In this document: piece by piece, positions 37,476-48,807 of the stretch
How positions within the stretch are numbered: the first letter of the stretch is position 1
Layout of the letters: every line of letters begins with the position of its first letter
Origin: Spironucleus salmonicida
Lineage: Eukaryota; Fornicata; Diplomonadida; Hexamitidae
Direction: 5' to 3'
Assembly (NCBI GenBank): GCA_000497125.2
Contig: CM035323.1
Location: 938,001-1,002,000 of the forward strand
Length of the DNA: 64,000 nt
Program-made: the position numbers and the translations under genes
The notes under the pieces: model-generated
Seen by the model: the letters and a program-made list of their open reading frames with translations, nothing else
Told to the model about the DNA's origin: nothing
Databases searched by the model: none

Positions 37476-39446
37476 ATGGCACTATACGTCAGCTCGTCAG
37501 AACACGAGTACAGGGCCCTGGGTGTTCCGCTAGCGCGATACAGTGCCGAGACTACTAAACTGGTCTAGCTCATGCGTTAGCCTCTGTCCAGAAGTTCGTG
37601 CGTGCAGATCGCCGATTTAGTGAGCGCACTCGGCGTAACCCTGATCTCGGCGCTCGATATTGACCCGGTATCCATGCAGATAATATCCAGTTACTGCATG
37701 TGCGCGTGCTTCCCGTGCCAAGTGGTGCACCAGGCCCTGGAGCGGTATGGGCATCGAGACTTCTCCTTGGTGATCGAGGAGCGTGCAGATATCTTCCTGT
37801 TCCACGTAGCCAACGGGGTTATAACTAAATCTACCAGCTTCGATAATACGCGTAGCGAGATTCGGACCCTTCTTAAAACCATCGCACATAGCGTAACGCG
37901 GTATGTCGTAGTGGAAGGAAGGGCTCCTGCAGTTCGGAAGTATCTGTAGGAGCATATCGAAGCTCTGAATGAAAAGTAGATTCTGGATCTCACGGCTGAC
38001 TGGGCCATGGCATCCCAGGTAGCTACGGAATGCGATAGAGTCAAGATATTGCTCAGCGGGCAGCCAGTTGACGCTAGATAGTTTATTGTGCTGGCAGGAG
38101 CTGACGTACGGATACAGAAGGGTGCCTTCTCGGCAGTCATAAACTGCTAGCCCGGGGATATGATAATGCAGTCCGGTTGCACGTACTTCAACCACACGCG
38201 GAAGGCACCGCTGGAGTACATCGACACATATGATTCTTCATCGGTCCTAAACCTCCATACCCACCAATTCAGCATGCCTTTTGCATTCTAGGACGAGCAG
38301 CTGCACGCCTTTATCCACCGGGCGCTTGACATGTTTGTTCTGGTGCAAGGTATCCCGTTAGATCTAGCAGACAGCCTGCGGCGCTCAAGCTCGTGCATCG
38401 TGGAGGACATGATCGTCTTTGAATCATGCCAGACTTACTCAGACGGCGTGTTCACCCTCTACGGTATCTACGACAATTCTCTTGTAGGAGTTGACTGCGT
38501 CGCCACGGTGGAGGGGAGCCTTTTCTAGTTTCTACGAGATTTTCGCATCCAGAACATGGAGGGCCTCCCCTTCCTGCACGTTCACAAAGCTGTGGCCTAC
38601 GGCGGGTTCACGCTGTTCGCCCGGCAGGCAACAGTAGAGACCTTGCAGGAATATTCCTGTCACAGCGAGCGGGCGCTGGTACTGCATGATCTGGTCCAGA
38701 AGCTAGCGTTGCTACGACAGTACGGCGTTACCTTTGCCAACCTGTCTGCTAGGAACGTCCTGGTCACACCTAGTGGCAGTATGCTATTTAACCAGTTCGC
38801 ACTGGAGCCTGGCCCAGAGGACGTGACCGTACGCCAGCTAGGGAAAATTGCCCAGGTGATGCTCGAGTTCCATCCTAGGGGCTTCTCCCGCCACGAGATA
38901 TTACCGCACGCAACTTACCTCCAGAAGCAGTTCCTTATGCAGGCAGACCTGCCCAGTATCCGGCTGGAGGATCTGCTCGCAAACCCCCTGTTCATGTCTG
39001 ACGACTAAAAGGCCCAACTGATGGAGCAGTACCAGAGGTCCAAGGCTGGGTCCTGCCGCTACTTCGAGCGTCTCACTGTCGAGCTCGGCATCGACCCGGT
39101 AGGAATTGTGTGTGGTCTGAAGGAATTCACCCAGACTGGACGCAATGGGGCACATGGTATGGCCGGCGGTGGGGTAGACAACGCGATGCGGTTCGTACGG
39201 AACCAGCTTGCCCACTTCAGCGGCCGCCACGAATACACCTTCAGGCGGAAGCCCGTGCAGTTTTCGGCACCAGGAGAGCTGCTGCGCTTCCTGGAGACTC
39301 GAGTCGGAGGAATATTCCAGGTCGTGTACGACTGCTACCTGCTCGAGCGGTACGGTATGGAGCTGTTCCGCAGGCACAGTGAGGGAAAGCAGTCAGATCT
39401 GGGCAAGCCTCTTCGCTCTGGTAATGAGGGCAACCGTCTGGTCTGA
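37476..39446 (+). CDS. IRE1/RNase L-like pseudokinase with KEN-like domain, 656 aa
   Basis: IRE1 and RNase L join a kinase fold to a KEN endoribonuclease domain. Here residues about 310-510 follow the IRE1 kinase pattern: YGIYDNSLVGVD aligns with YRGMFDNRDVAVK, TVETLQEYS with AATLQEYV, and NLSARNVLV with HRDLKPHNIL. The beta-3 Lys, the HRD Asp and the DFG motif are all replaced, so it should be catalytically dead as a kinase. Residues about 515-640 contain VRNQLAHF, which keeps the Asn and His spacing of the KEN active site (RNKKHHY), then a helix like the end of KEN. The N-terminal 300 residues are unassigned, with no evident TM segment. Two related RCHY1-like E3 genes occur nearby. The IRE1 link is inference from motif order. 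Confidence 0.5.
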
Positions 39447-39954
39447 GTCGGTGCCATCGTGATCTGAAATCGGCTCCTGGGATGGGTCGAGCACCGGGAC
39501 GCCGCGCACGAGCGGCTCGCGGGAGATCGCGTACTCCTACCTCGCTGGAAGCTTTGGAGTACGAATAGCAGTTAGGGCATCACTGCTAACTATCGGCTGG
39601 GAGTCGGCCATGATCGCGGAGACCCGCTGCGCGAATGCGTGTCCAGAGGCGTTCATTCGGATTTTGGAGCGGCCCCAGAATGAGCAGGAAGGCCCCCGCA
39701 TCAACCTACGCGAAGCCCAACTCGCACTTCGGTCGCTTCCTGCTGGACACCTATCGTACGTATGATCTGGATGCGGTGCGCGATGACTCCGACAGTGAGG
39801 TCGCACTAGCGATGGCTATACCATTGGAGCGCCTTCACTAGCACGAGACCATAGTGCGGCGGCTTGGCCCCAGAGGAAAGGTTGTTCCGTGCTCACCCTT
39901 TGCCTGTATACGCTGGCTGGATCGAGTGCTTGAGTGACGTCTTCTCCACTCCAA
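39447..39954 (+). other. GC-rich stretch with conflicting open frames
   Basis: About 500 bp between two GC-rich genes. A frame from ATG 39635 to TGA 39935-39937 (100 codons) looks coding from about 39700 onward (DAVRDDSDSEVALAMA). In the preceding 200 bp a different frame, from a TGA near 39460 to TGA 39763, looks more coding (ERPQNEQEGPRINLREAQ). Neither has a clear ATG that explains both parts. A single gene with one or more frame breaks is the simplest reading. No family is recognised. Confidence 0.35.
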
Positions 39955-41100
39955 ATGCCAGAGGTCCTAGTGATGGAGATCGGCACCAAGGACCCGGCCA
40001 CCTCAGATTTCGTATCGCGCCTGCTCTTTAACTTCCAGGTGATGGACGACAATAAGGCAGCTTAGCAGCGCAAGCTGGTTGGCCGGGTACAGCCGTTCGT
40101 GACCGAGGCCGAGTACGACTTCACGCGGCCATACTTTGAGAACCTCCTACTTATCCAGAGGAATGACGGCAAAGAGCCATAGGCGAACTCCCCTATGCTG
40201 TATCGGCACTACTCGGTCTAGACTGCACCGTTCGGCTGCCAGCACTACCTTCGCGCATGCGAGGTGGTCTGCCCCCAGTGTACCGCCCCGTATCCCTGCC
40301 GCTTCTGCCACGACGAAGAGCAGGACCACGAGCTACCCTTCCGCGAGGTAGCCCGGGTGGTGTGCTGCAGCTGCCAGCTTGAGCAAGACCTGCACCAGGT
40401 CTGCGATGGATGCGGATAGGTCTTTGGGGACTACTACTGCGAGAAATGCGCCCTCTTCGACAGCCTCGGCAACCAGGCCAAACCCATTTTCCACTCCGGC
40501 AGTCTCTGCAGAGTCGGGGTGGCCGCGTACTACCGGGACTGTACACTCTGCGGTCAGTGTATTCTCCGAGAGTGCTTTGATTCCCACGTATGCAAGCAAG
40601 AGGACACTTGCCCAGTCTGTCTGGGAACCCTCCGTGACTCCATCTACCTAAAATCTGACCTGCCATGCGGCCACCAGCTGCACCAGCACTGCCTCCAGGG
40701 GTGCTACGACGACGGCAACTACTCCTGCCCGATCTGCAGAAAGAGCACATTTACATCTTAAGATTTGTTGTAGTTTAAAAATGAATGGATTAGATGGTCT
40801 GGTAAGTAAAAAGTACCATTTATACTTAAAAACAAATATTGTATAGTAACTTGTAACGATTGTAATAATTAGTTTTATGAAAAATGTGTGCATTATGGTT
40901 ATTTATGCCCCAAATGTGATAGTACAAATACGTTTGAAAAAGAGTTTTGTACTAAAGCAATATTTATTTCTAATAATAATAATAAAATTAATAGAAAAAT
41001 TCAATATAATTATTTCATATTTTTTACACATATAATAGTAGATAAAAAAGTTTTCGCCTTAATTTTAGTAGTTTTAATATTTTTGATAAATTTGAAGTGA
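39955..41100 (+). CDS. RCHY1/Pirh2-like CHY-zinc-finger RING E3 ligase, 381 aa (copy 1)
   Basis: CHY-type RING proteins are E3 ubiquitin ligases. After a ~90-residue N-terminal domain comes the CHY finger (GCQHY, CRFCHDEEQDH, CDGCGQVFGDYYC), a CTCHY-like segment (CTLCGQC, DSHVC), a RING finger at about 218-262 (CPVC, CGHQLHQHC, CPIC) and the RCHY1-type C-terminal ribbon (CNDC, YLCPKCDSTNT). All zinc ligands of the RING are present. The last ~40 residues are hydrophobic and could anchor it in a membrane, which human RCHY1 lacks. The N-terminal domain matches that of the E3 at 46754-47995. DNA is GC-rich until about 40760 and then AT-rich. The stop is 5 bp from the convergent ADA2 stop. Confidence 0.85.
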
Positions 41101-41105
41101 GTAAA

Positions 41106-44100
41106 TCATTCTCTAGCGTTGTCCTTAATGTGTTAGCAAAGATATGGACAAACCCTTTCAAAATCTTAAAATCCAAAACCTTATACAGTAGTAAATCCCT
41201 TAAAGCATTAATTTAACTCGTTTTCATGTTGTCCATAATTTCTGGCAATAAGCACGTTGCTATCTTTTTTCTTATCTTTGCGTAACCTATCTCTCTTAAT
41301 AATTTCCAAACTATCTTTGTATTCATTTTTATTATCGCTCCAAAAGCTTCTATCTGTTTAAACTTGGACCTCAGGAGAACGTTTAGTGAGAATACGAGAA
41401 CTTTATAATAACCTTGTTCCCTCCCCAAAGTCCTAGAAAACTCTGCTTCTACTCAAAATACAGCTTAATTTTTCAATTAACTTATTTGCAGCTTCTATAG
41501 AGTTAGTCTCAACACTCTTAATCAGCAGACAAGGGGGTACCTATACTAGTCGCTAAATTCGCACTTTAAGCTTATTTGACGGAATTTTAAGCTTCTCAAA
41601 ACTGAGAACTGGATTACTTTGGTACCTGAAAGTAATACTAGTTTAAACATTTCTGTACCTAGTTTATTCATCAATTATTTTATTGTGTGCAAAAATCCTA
41701 TCTGGTATACACGAACTCCACTCTGGATGCACAAACTGGTTGTCCAAGTCCTAAAGTACTGGAACAGTGCTCCGATCGTTTTAATTGTACTATGCAAGTG
41801 TCAAAAACGCCATGGTTTCAGCTAATGCAGGCCTCCAGTCAAAGGCTGCAAGTATTTAATTTGTGATAATATAACCGTTGCTAACAAATGATACTTTTGC
41901 AGATAAATAAGTAGAAATTTACACATTAGCTAGACAACACAAAGCTAACTCACCTCGTGTGAGATATTTTTATATATATTCTGCAGTTTACTGCTGATCA
42001 GTAGGCCTAATTTGACGACCTGGCGGCGGCTTGTTCTGCTTTAATTTCCTAATATTAAAATTTAGAGGGACAACGCTGTTCTCTTCTGAAACACCGTTAT
42101 GAGCAATTTTCGATCCAAATAAGTAATCCACTGGATGTACAACACAATAGTTCTCTGGATCTTCATTTTTCAATTTTAGAATATTTAAAATTAGCTAATG
42201 CGACTTTCTGATCGGTGTACAAAGCAGATTTCCTCTGTTTTCATTTTTAATTAAGAACGCAAATTCTCCTAAATTTACATCAACTGATGCTGCATTAGCG
42301 TTTGCCTAATCAGATGGAAATGCTTCATTTATGACTCTAGCAGCTCCGGTTTGCTTGGATGCAATTGAGTTTAGCTAAACCTCCACAGATTGAATAATGC
42401 TTGTTAACACTAAGATGATTTCTTGAAGTTTTTCTTCGGTTAGAATATTCATCATAATTGATTTTGCATCCTAAAAGAGCTTAATTCGTGCGTATTTATA
42501 ATCTTCTTTTGATAGTTTAAAGAGCAATTCTGGTTTAGTTACTATTTCAAACAAGTTTTCTTGCGGGAACTTACTTTATTATTTAATTGACAATACGGAT
42601 TTTCGGGTGAAAATAGGATCACTTTCGGATAGAAATTTTAAATAAATTAGTGCAACCTACTATTAGAAATTAAGGAACTTCGCCAGTGGCTTAAATGAAT
42701 GAATTTTGTTCGATAAACCTAGCAACAAAATAGACTGTGGTTTTTGAAATTAAAACGATTAACATGTCAATTTTGGCGTATCTAATAATTTTTACCTAAA
42801 AGATTTATGAATTTACTGTGTTAAGTCGTCATTTTTAACTAGATAAAGTCGTTTTTTATTCATTTCACTTAAGAGCTGGTATACAAGCTAGTTTTTGCAG
42901 GAAAAGGTATAAATAGAGTCGAGTAGGATATGTTATACCAGCTGTGTATAGGGTCCAAATTACACTTATTACGCGAGTGAAGTCATCTACACAATAGCTT
43001 GAAAGGCTTTTATATTTAGCTTTTCAGATTAGTTGCTTTGAGATAAAGTGAGTAAATTACGGATGCTAGCGCCTCCAATGAAGCACTTTCTACAGAATAA
43101 CTCAATCATGATGTTTTGGGGAATATTTTGCTTGAAAATCTATGCAAAATTTTCAATTAAATCTGCTTAGTCCAGTTATTTGGCCATAAAATTTTAGACA
43201 CCAACTTGTAGAGATCCTATATTGGCCTAAATCAGGGTTTCAGTAGCTGAAATATTTGTATTAAAAGCACAAGAACTAAAAATTTAGCGCGAGAATTCTA
43301 GAAGAAAGTTGGTCAGTAGAGAAAAACTTTCACATTTTGGAATAAATGTAAGACCAGAAAATAGTGTTTAGATGATAAAAAGGATTTATACCTAGTCGAT
43401 TTGAGTTTGGTTTAAGAAGATGTTCAATTTGGTGTTTTATGAGTAGCTTTGTAAAATCTGATATAAACTTGTTGTGAGTGAATCTTGAGAAACTGTAAAT
43501 AGGAATGATGATAATACTGTATTTAAAAGAGTAGAAGACAAGCTTGAACTGCGTTAAAATGCAAATTAAAGCTGATTTTAGGTCTCTAAAAGCGGCTGGA
43601 AGTAAAGAATTAAGTCAAAAATACGATTTGCAAACAAATGTGAGTTTTTCGGATTGAAAAATGGAACTTTATTAGTTTCTTAGAGTGTCGAAATGATTAA
43701 ATCAACTTGTGGAAAACTACTTTATTTCGGTATTTGTGCATTTTAAAAGAACTCATATAGAAAATTCTACTACTTTTTGACGTTATTTTGCTACTAATTA
43801 ACTGTCTTAGGTTAAATTGTGTTAAAAATAGTGGTATCCTGCTTCGAATTAACAGAATTTTCTTCATTTTCATCTTTTTAGAGCCATTTTTGAACATCAT
43901 TTTCATTCAAATTTTCTGTGTTTTCAGCATCTTCAACTATTAATTTTTAACTGTTTTCCACCTAAATCTAACGGCTCACGCGCGCTAAAAGCTTGCTTTT
44001 ACTCAACCGTTTGAAACAGCATAACGCGTTGTGTCCATTCTCTTCTTAACACGAACACCCCAAACACCCAATTTCGTTCATTTTCAGCCCTTTTTAACCT

Positions 44101-45851
44101 CTGAGTTCGGCCCATTTTTATGCGAAATAACTCGAAAAACAACGTTCGCCGCAGCTGCGATTTTCGACTCTGCAGCGCCCGCAGTTGCTGCAATCGCTCA
44201 CGAAACTCTGAATTCTGATGTTTTCGACAAGCAAAACTATCTGCTGAACTGTCAAATTCTGCACGTCCGCAAATGTCGCCAGGCCTAGCTGCTGCATAAT
44301 TTGCACGCAAATTTCGTATTTGTAACTCGAAATTTCATTTGCGGGAAGCTGAAAATTTTGCTTCAAAAGAAGCTTAATTCGATCTTAAAGGGTGAGGGAA
44401 TTGATTTGGATTGTCTAGTTTAATCTGGACTGTAGATTGAACAGCTGCTCATTGACTTTTATTTCTAGCGCTTTTGCGTCGATTTGACCCGTTTTTGATG
44501 TAGAAATTAAAACTTTCCCGGTGAGTTACTGCGGCTTTTTCTCGATTATGAAGTCTGCTGGTGTGTTGTTGTCAGTTGTAAATTTGTCCTGGGAGTTATC
44601 TTATTATTCGAATTGGACAGTTCCAGGTGGAAAACGGGCCCGGTCCTAAGGAGATGCCTGCGGATTTTTGAGGAAATTCACCACCTCTGTGAGACGCGTT
44701 AGGGAGCGAAAACCAAGTAAACGAGCAATTTGTAGTCTGAAAATGTTCTCTCTAGTCTCTTTTTCTTTTAAAATTGAAGAAGCAAATTGCCTAAACTGGA
44801 GTCGAGTTTTGAAGGCTCTACAAAGCCAAGGGTTCTCAGATTCAAATTTATAAACATTTTCGTCCATTTGATACATTTCTGAGTTACAATGCGCTTCTTG
44901 ACTTTAAACTTTTAAAACTTTCAAATCAGCTTCAATAGAAACATCATCAACTCTTCTATCGGATCTATGGACTGAAAATTAATACAAAATGCGCTTTCTT
45001 ATATGTCTCTAGACGATTCGGTTAGAGTAACATTATAAAACACGTATTTTAGCTGACATAGAATCTTTGGACTCCTTAGCCGGATTAAAATGCAGGTACA
45101 TGATAGGATATTCTGCTTTGTTTATTAATTCGAAACTGAATTCTTCTCTTTTTGGCCAAGAACCTAAGGCATAAGGCTAACCAGTTCCCTCCCCAGTTGA
45201 AGAGGCTACTTCCGTTAGAAGTTAATATGCAGGAAATTAAGCTGATTCTGGATCAGATAGTAAATTAAGTGGTTAATGGAAGAGCTAATTCATAAATTCA
45301 GTGTTAAATTAATCTGTATAAGCTGATAACTGAGAATATTGTTGAAAATATGCCGCAAATATTTATTGAGAATTCATAGGACTGATAATAGATTAAGTAA
45401 ACTCTTTCAATGGCCTAAATTATAAAAATGTATCTATATTCGGTAATTATTAATAAATGTAACCAGATTCGCCGAATACTATCGCATGATGCTTAGCTAT
45501 AATTTCTAGTGGTTCCTATTCAGGTCGTTTCATAAATGCATGAATAAGGTCCCATGAACCAAAACCATGTAATTCTATACCTTCCAATAGTAACAAATCA
45601 TCTTGCACTGTCATACCATCAGGCCAGCAAACTTAATCATATTCTCGTCTTTCGTACATATCGTGATTTTTTCTATGAGATTTATATTCTGTACCAGCTT
45701 TAAAGCAATTTAAACAAATTTAAAAGTCTTTGCATTAATGACAAGACATTCTTATTTCGTTCAACTTGAATGGATACTCACAAAAATTACATTCGTCTCT
45801 ACCAACATTTTATTTATGAGAAGGATCTGCCTTAATAAGTGTTTAATCCAT
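41106..45851 (-). CDS. ADA2: ADA2 adaptor (SAGA) with very long C-terminal extension, 1581 aa
   Basis: ADA2 supports the Gcn5 acetyltransferase in SAGA-type complexes. From ATG at 45851: a ZZ zinc finger at residues 21-65 (CNFC, CHQC, CLNC, HRKNH), a SANT/Myb domain about 80-125 (LLLLEGIELHGFGSWD), the ADA2 central motif about 225-290 (REEFSFELINKAEYPI) and a SWIRM-like segment about 330-395. Known ADA2 proteins end near here at 400-600 aa. This frame has no TGA until 41106-41108, adding about 1,100 residues of mostly helical sequence with no motif I recognise. At 44260-44030 a neighbouring frame looks more coiled-coil-like than this Cys-rich stretch, and at 41428-41213 another frame also looks coding, so frame breaks or a second gene are possible. 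Confidence 0.75.
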
Positions 45852-45895
45852 TTATTTTGGAGCGGAAAATTACATATATAAATATAATATAATAA

Positions 45896-46321
45896 TCATA
45901 AAACATCATCCAGTTTCAAAGCTAGACCTCTGTCTGCGTTTCTTTATTCCATACCTACAATACTTGATTAAAGACCTGCAAAGTTAATAGTTGGATCTTA
46001 TAAATTTGGTTAATCTAGGTTTCCAAAAGTAAGAGTTGGTGTTCCATATAGTAAAGGGCCTAATTCTGCTAAGGCATATTGCATATTGATCGTAGGTGAA
46101 TTAACAACTTATTAAGATATATTTTATTTTGATAGAGGGTTTTCAAAATCAGTTCTAAGGATTTCCCTACCATATTAATTGCTTCTAATGTCTCTTAACC
46201 GTAATTCCTCAAATTGATATTCCACATATCCATTTTAAAAATCTTAGAAGATTATATCTTTATCATTAAAACTAAGCTATTCAAAAGGTCGGTTTTTAGG
46301 ATCAGCAATAGGAATAGGCAT
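45896..46321 (-). CDS. hypothetical protein, 141 aa
   Basis: The frame runs from ATG at 46321 to TGA 45896-45898, 44 bp upstream of ADA2 on the same strand. The sequence is hydrophilic with Asn/Gln/Pro-rich stretches and an ordered-looking central part (about 25-75), and has no membrane segment or known motif. Nine or more TAA/TAG Gln codons are present. It is a small gene of unknown role. Confidence 0.6.
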
Positions 46322-46753
46322 GCAAAATTTTAGCATAAGATATATTTATGATATAATAATGTAATAATAAATTAATAGTTTGATCATTTATTGAATTTTA
46401 CATTATAATAATTTAAGATGGATATTATTTTGCATTTTTAGAATTATTAATATTAAACAAAATAGTAAATAATTTTTTCAAATAATCATGACTCACATAT
46501 GATAAAAATAATTGAAAATATCAACATCAGATGATTTTAAAAAAAGTGCAACTGTATTCAGTTAACACCTTTATTTATTTGTTATTTGCATCTTGTATAT
46601 TCTACGTTCGGTATTAAAGTATCAAAATTATAGATAAAAGTAACAAATATTTAAAATATTTTTCTTAGAAACTAAATCTACAATAAATAACAAATCATTT
46701 TGTGTTCTTTAAACATTATCAAAAATATCAATTTTTTTCTTAAATTTTTACTA
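46322..46753. other. AT-rich intergenic spacer
   Basis: This AT-rich spacer lies between two minus-strand genes and presumably holds the promoter of the gene at 45896-46321. I see no RNA gene or repeat. Confidence 0.4.
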
Positions 46754-47995
46754 TCACATTTAAATTAATAACAATAAAACTTAATCTGGTTACATTTATT
46801 AATTAATACAGCTATTAATAAATTATACAAAAGAATTGTTAACTAAAACCTTATTCTGTTATAAATATTAGTCTAAAATCTTTTATTATTAGATAGAAAA
46901 TAAAATCCTACCAGTAAACATCTCAACTGTAAGTATCTTTAAATCCACAAAACTTTCATGCAGCCTTTCCACGAGATAACAGTTTGGGGTCTAACAATAC
47001 ATGCAGAACACCCCAACTGGGTGCTCGAATATCTCAAACCGTTCGTCGCAATCATAACAACCATATACTGCCTAGTTAGAATAGAAGAAGTACATATCCT
47101 GCAGTTTTTAGAACTAGTATTTATAATCATCTATCTACTCCTCACAGAGCATTGACTTCCTGCAGACAGGGCACTTGATGTCATTCCCCTCCAGTATCAT
47201 CTACTAGCAATGTAAGTGGATACAGTGGGAACACTTGAGCGCTATCTTTGGCTTGTTACTGTTATCGAGGTCCTCTAGACAGCAACAGCAATTTCCATAA
47301 CTTTTCCGGCACTGGTGGTCTGCGAAGTAGTTCATATGATAGCACCAGTTGCATTTATCACAGTAGATAGATTAAGCTTATATACCAATTGCGCACTGGT
47401 TTTGATCCTTTGAATGAAAGATCGGTTTATTCTCATCCCCAAGATCGCAAATCAGCCGGCAGTCCAGACAGCAGTATTTTCCAAACTACAGTCCACACAT
47501 TGTACAATATTAGCTAAATTTCTATACCAAATCACATTATCTACATTTTATCACATTTACATCATAGCGTCTAAATTCATGATCTGTTTCATCCGAATGG
47601 CACATACGGCAACCGAAAAAATCCATACAATCAGGGCATTATTATTCGCAACCACAAATATAGTGTTCACAGCCTATTTAGTTTGAAAGAGAAAATTTTA
47701 AGAAAATTTATTCATCAAAAGGCAATAATGTAAATTCTTTAGAAAATTTTGCATTTTGAAGTTGAAACGGAGTTAAAAACGAATTATAAATTGTTAGTGG
47801 TGAAAAGTGATAAATTTTAGAAAGTTCAGTATCCCAATAAGCAGCTCTATCTTGATCGTAAACATCATAATAATAAGTCTTAAGCGTAATATGTGACAGT
47901 ATATCAGTATTAACGATAGTACCTGGTTATAATTTAAAAATAGTACCAATAATTACTGTGTTATGGTGTCTTGAATTAAAATTATCAATGTTCAT
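46754..47995 (-). CDS. RCHY1/Pirh2-like CHY-zinc-finger RING protein, 413 aa (copy 2)
   Basis: From ATG at 47995 a ~105-residue N-terminal domain (IIGTIFKL, AAYWDTEL) precedes the CHY finger (GCEHY, CPDC, CRMCHSDETDH, CTMCGLQFGKYCC). A CTCHY-like part (CDKCNWC, ADHQC), a RING-like finger at about 235-280 (CCCCLED, CSHCIHLHC, CPVC) and an RCHY1-like C-terminal zinc ribbon (CYDC, FCMYC) follow. The final ~55 residues are AT-biased, to TGA 46754-46756. This is a diverged paralog of the E3 at 39955-41100, on the opposite strand about 6 kb away. Both share the unusual N-terminal domain, so this is probably an E3 ligase acting in the same kind of pathway; its targets are unknown. Confidence 0.82.
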
Positions 47996-48099
47996 TAATA
48001 TTTAATGATATTTACTATATTTTATGTATAATATATATATTAAAATATTTAACAAATATACTCTAATATAATATAATGTTTCATGTTTTATTTTTAATT

Positions 48100-48315
48100 A
48101 TGAGACCATCGTTATTACGAATCATGCATAGAGCAGTAGATTTCCCTCCACTAACGTCGCCATCTAAATCTATACGCATTAAACGAAGTTATTAACCAGC
48201 TATTTAAAATGATGCAAGATTTGATTTCGACTAAATTTTTGAACATAAATCTGGATTTATAGGTACTATTAAGCGAAGACCAACTGGTAAAATAATAGAT
48301 AGATTATAATGGTGA
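48100..48315 (+). CDS. hypothetical small basic protein, 71 aa
   Basis: The frame runs from ATG 48100 to TGA 48313-48315. The product is basic with Arg-rich ends (IRIKRSY, IKRRPTGK) and lacks the Asn/Ile/Lys bias of chance frames. It is divergent from the RCHY1-like gene (104 bp between starts) and upstream of elongin C on the same strand. No family is recognised. Confidence 0.5.
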
Positions 48316-48416
48316 AGTGGTATATTGCAAATTTTATTAATTATACTTGTACATGTTTATGTGATCGGATATCTGTAAAACATATTATATTATATCTTAT
48401 TTTTAGTATAAGAAAA

Positions 48417-48752
48417 ATGTTCGGAAAAGTCCGCTCACTCAAAGAAATATTCCCTTTTACTATTGATGTGTAAAATGAAACCTATGTCTAAATTGTTTCT
48501 AAAGAAGGAAATAAAAACTATATATCTAAAAGAGCAGCTATTTAATGCCCTATTTTTAAATAAAAATAATAAGATATTTATCACCTAGATTACTCAAATA
48601 AGATTGTTAAAATATTTATTCAGTATCTTTATTACAAGCTCAGATATTCTGCACCAGTTGTTGGAAAAGGAGTAGACATATCTCCCTTTAATGATATTTA
48701 ACCAGAACTTGCTCCTATAATTGCAATGTTAGCTCTCGAAATGTAAGTCTGA
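48417..48752 (+). CDS. ELOC: elongin C (Skp1/BTB-fold adaptor), 111 aa
   Basis: Elongin C bridges elongin B and BC-box proteins in cullin-RING ligases and in the elongin complex. The full length (111 aa; human 112) matches. The strand pattern near the start (YVQIVSKEGN, then YISKRAA, like FIVKREHA in human) and the helix IVKIFIQYLYYKLRYS (human VCMYFTYKVRYT) are followed by a region ending PELAPIIAMLALEM, the family's C-terminal helix. Five or more TAA codons are Gln. The stop at 48750-48752 lies 55 bp before the left arm of the inverted repeat. Confidence 0.8.
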
Positions 48753-48807
48753 TATTTAACATTTGCTATTTTACCTGTATTCTTATATATAATTAAATAT
48801 AAATATT

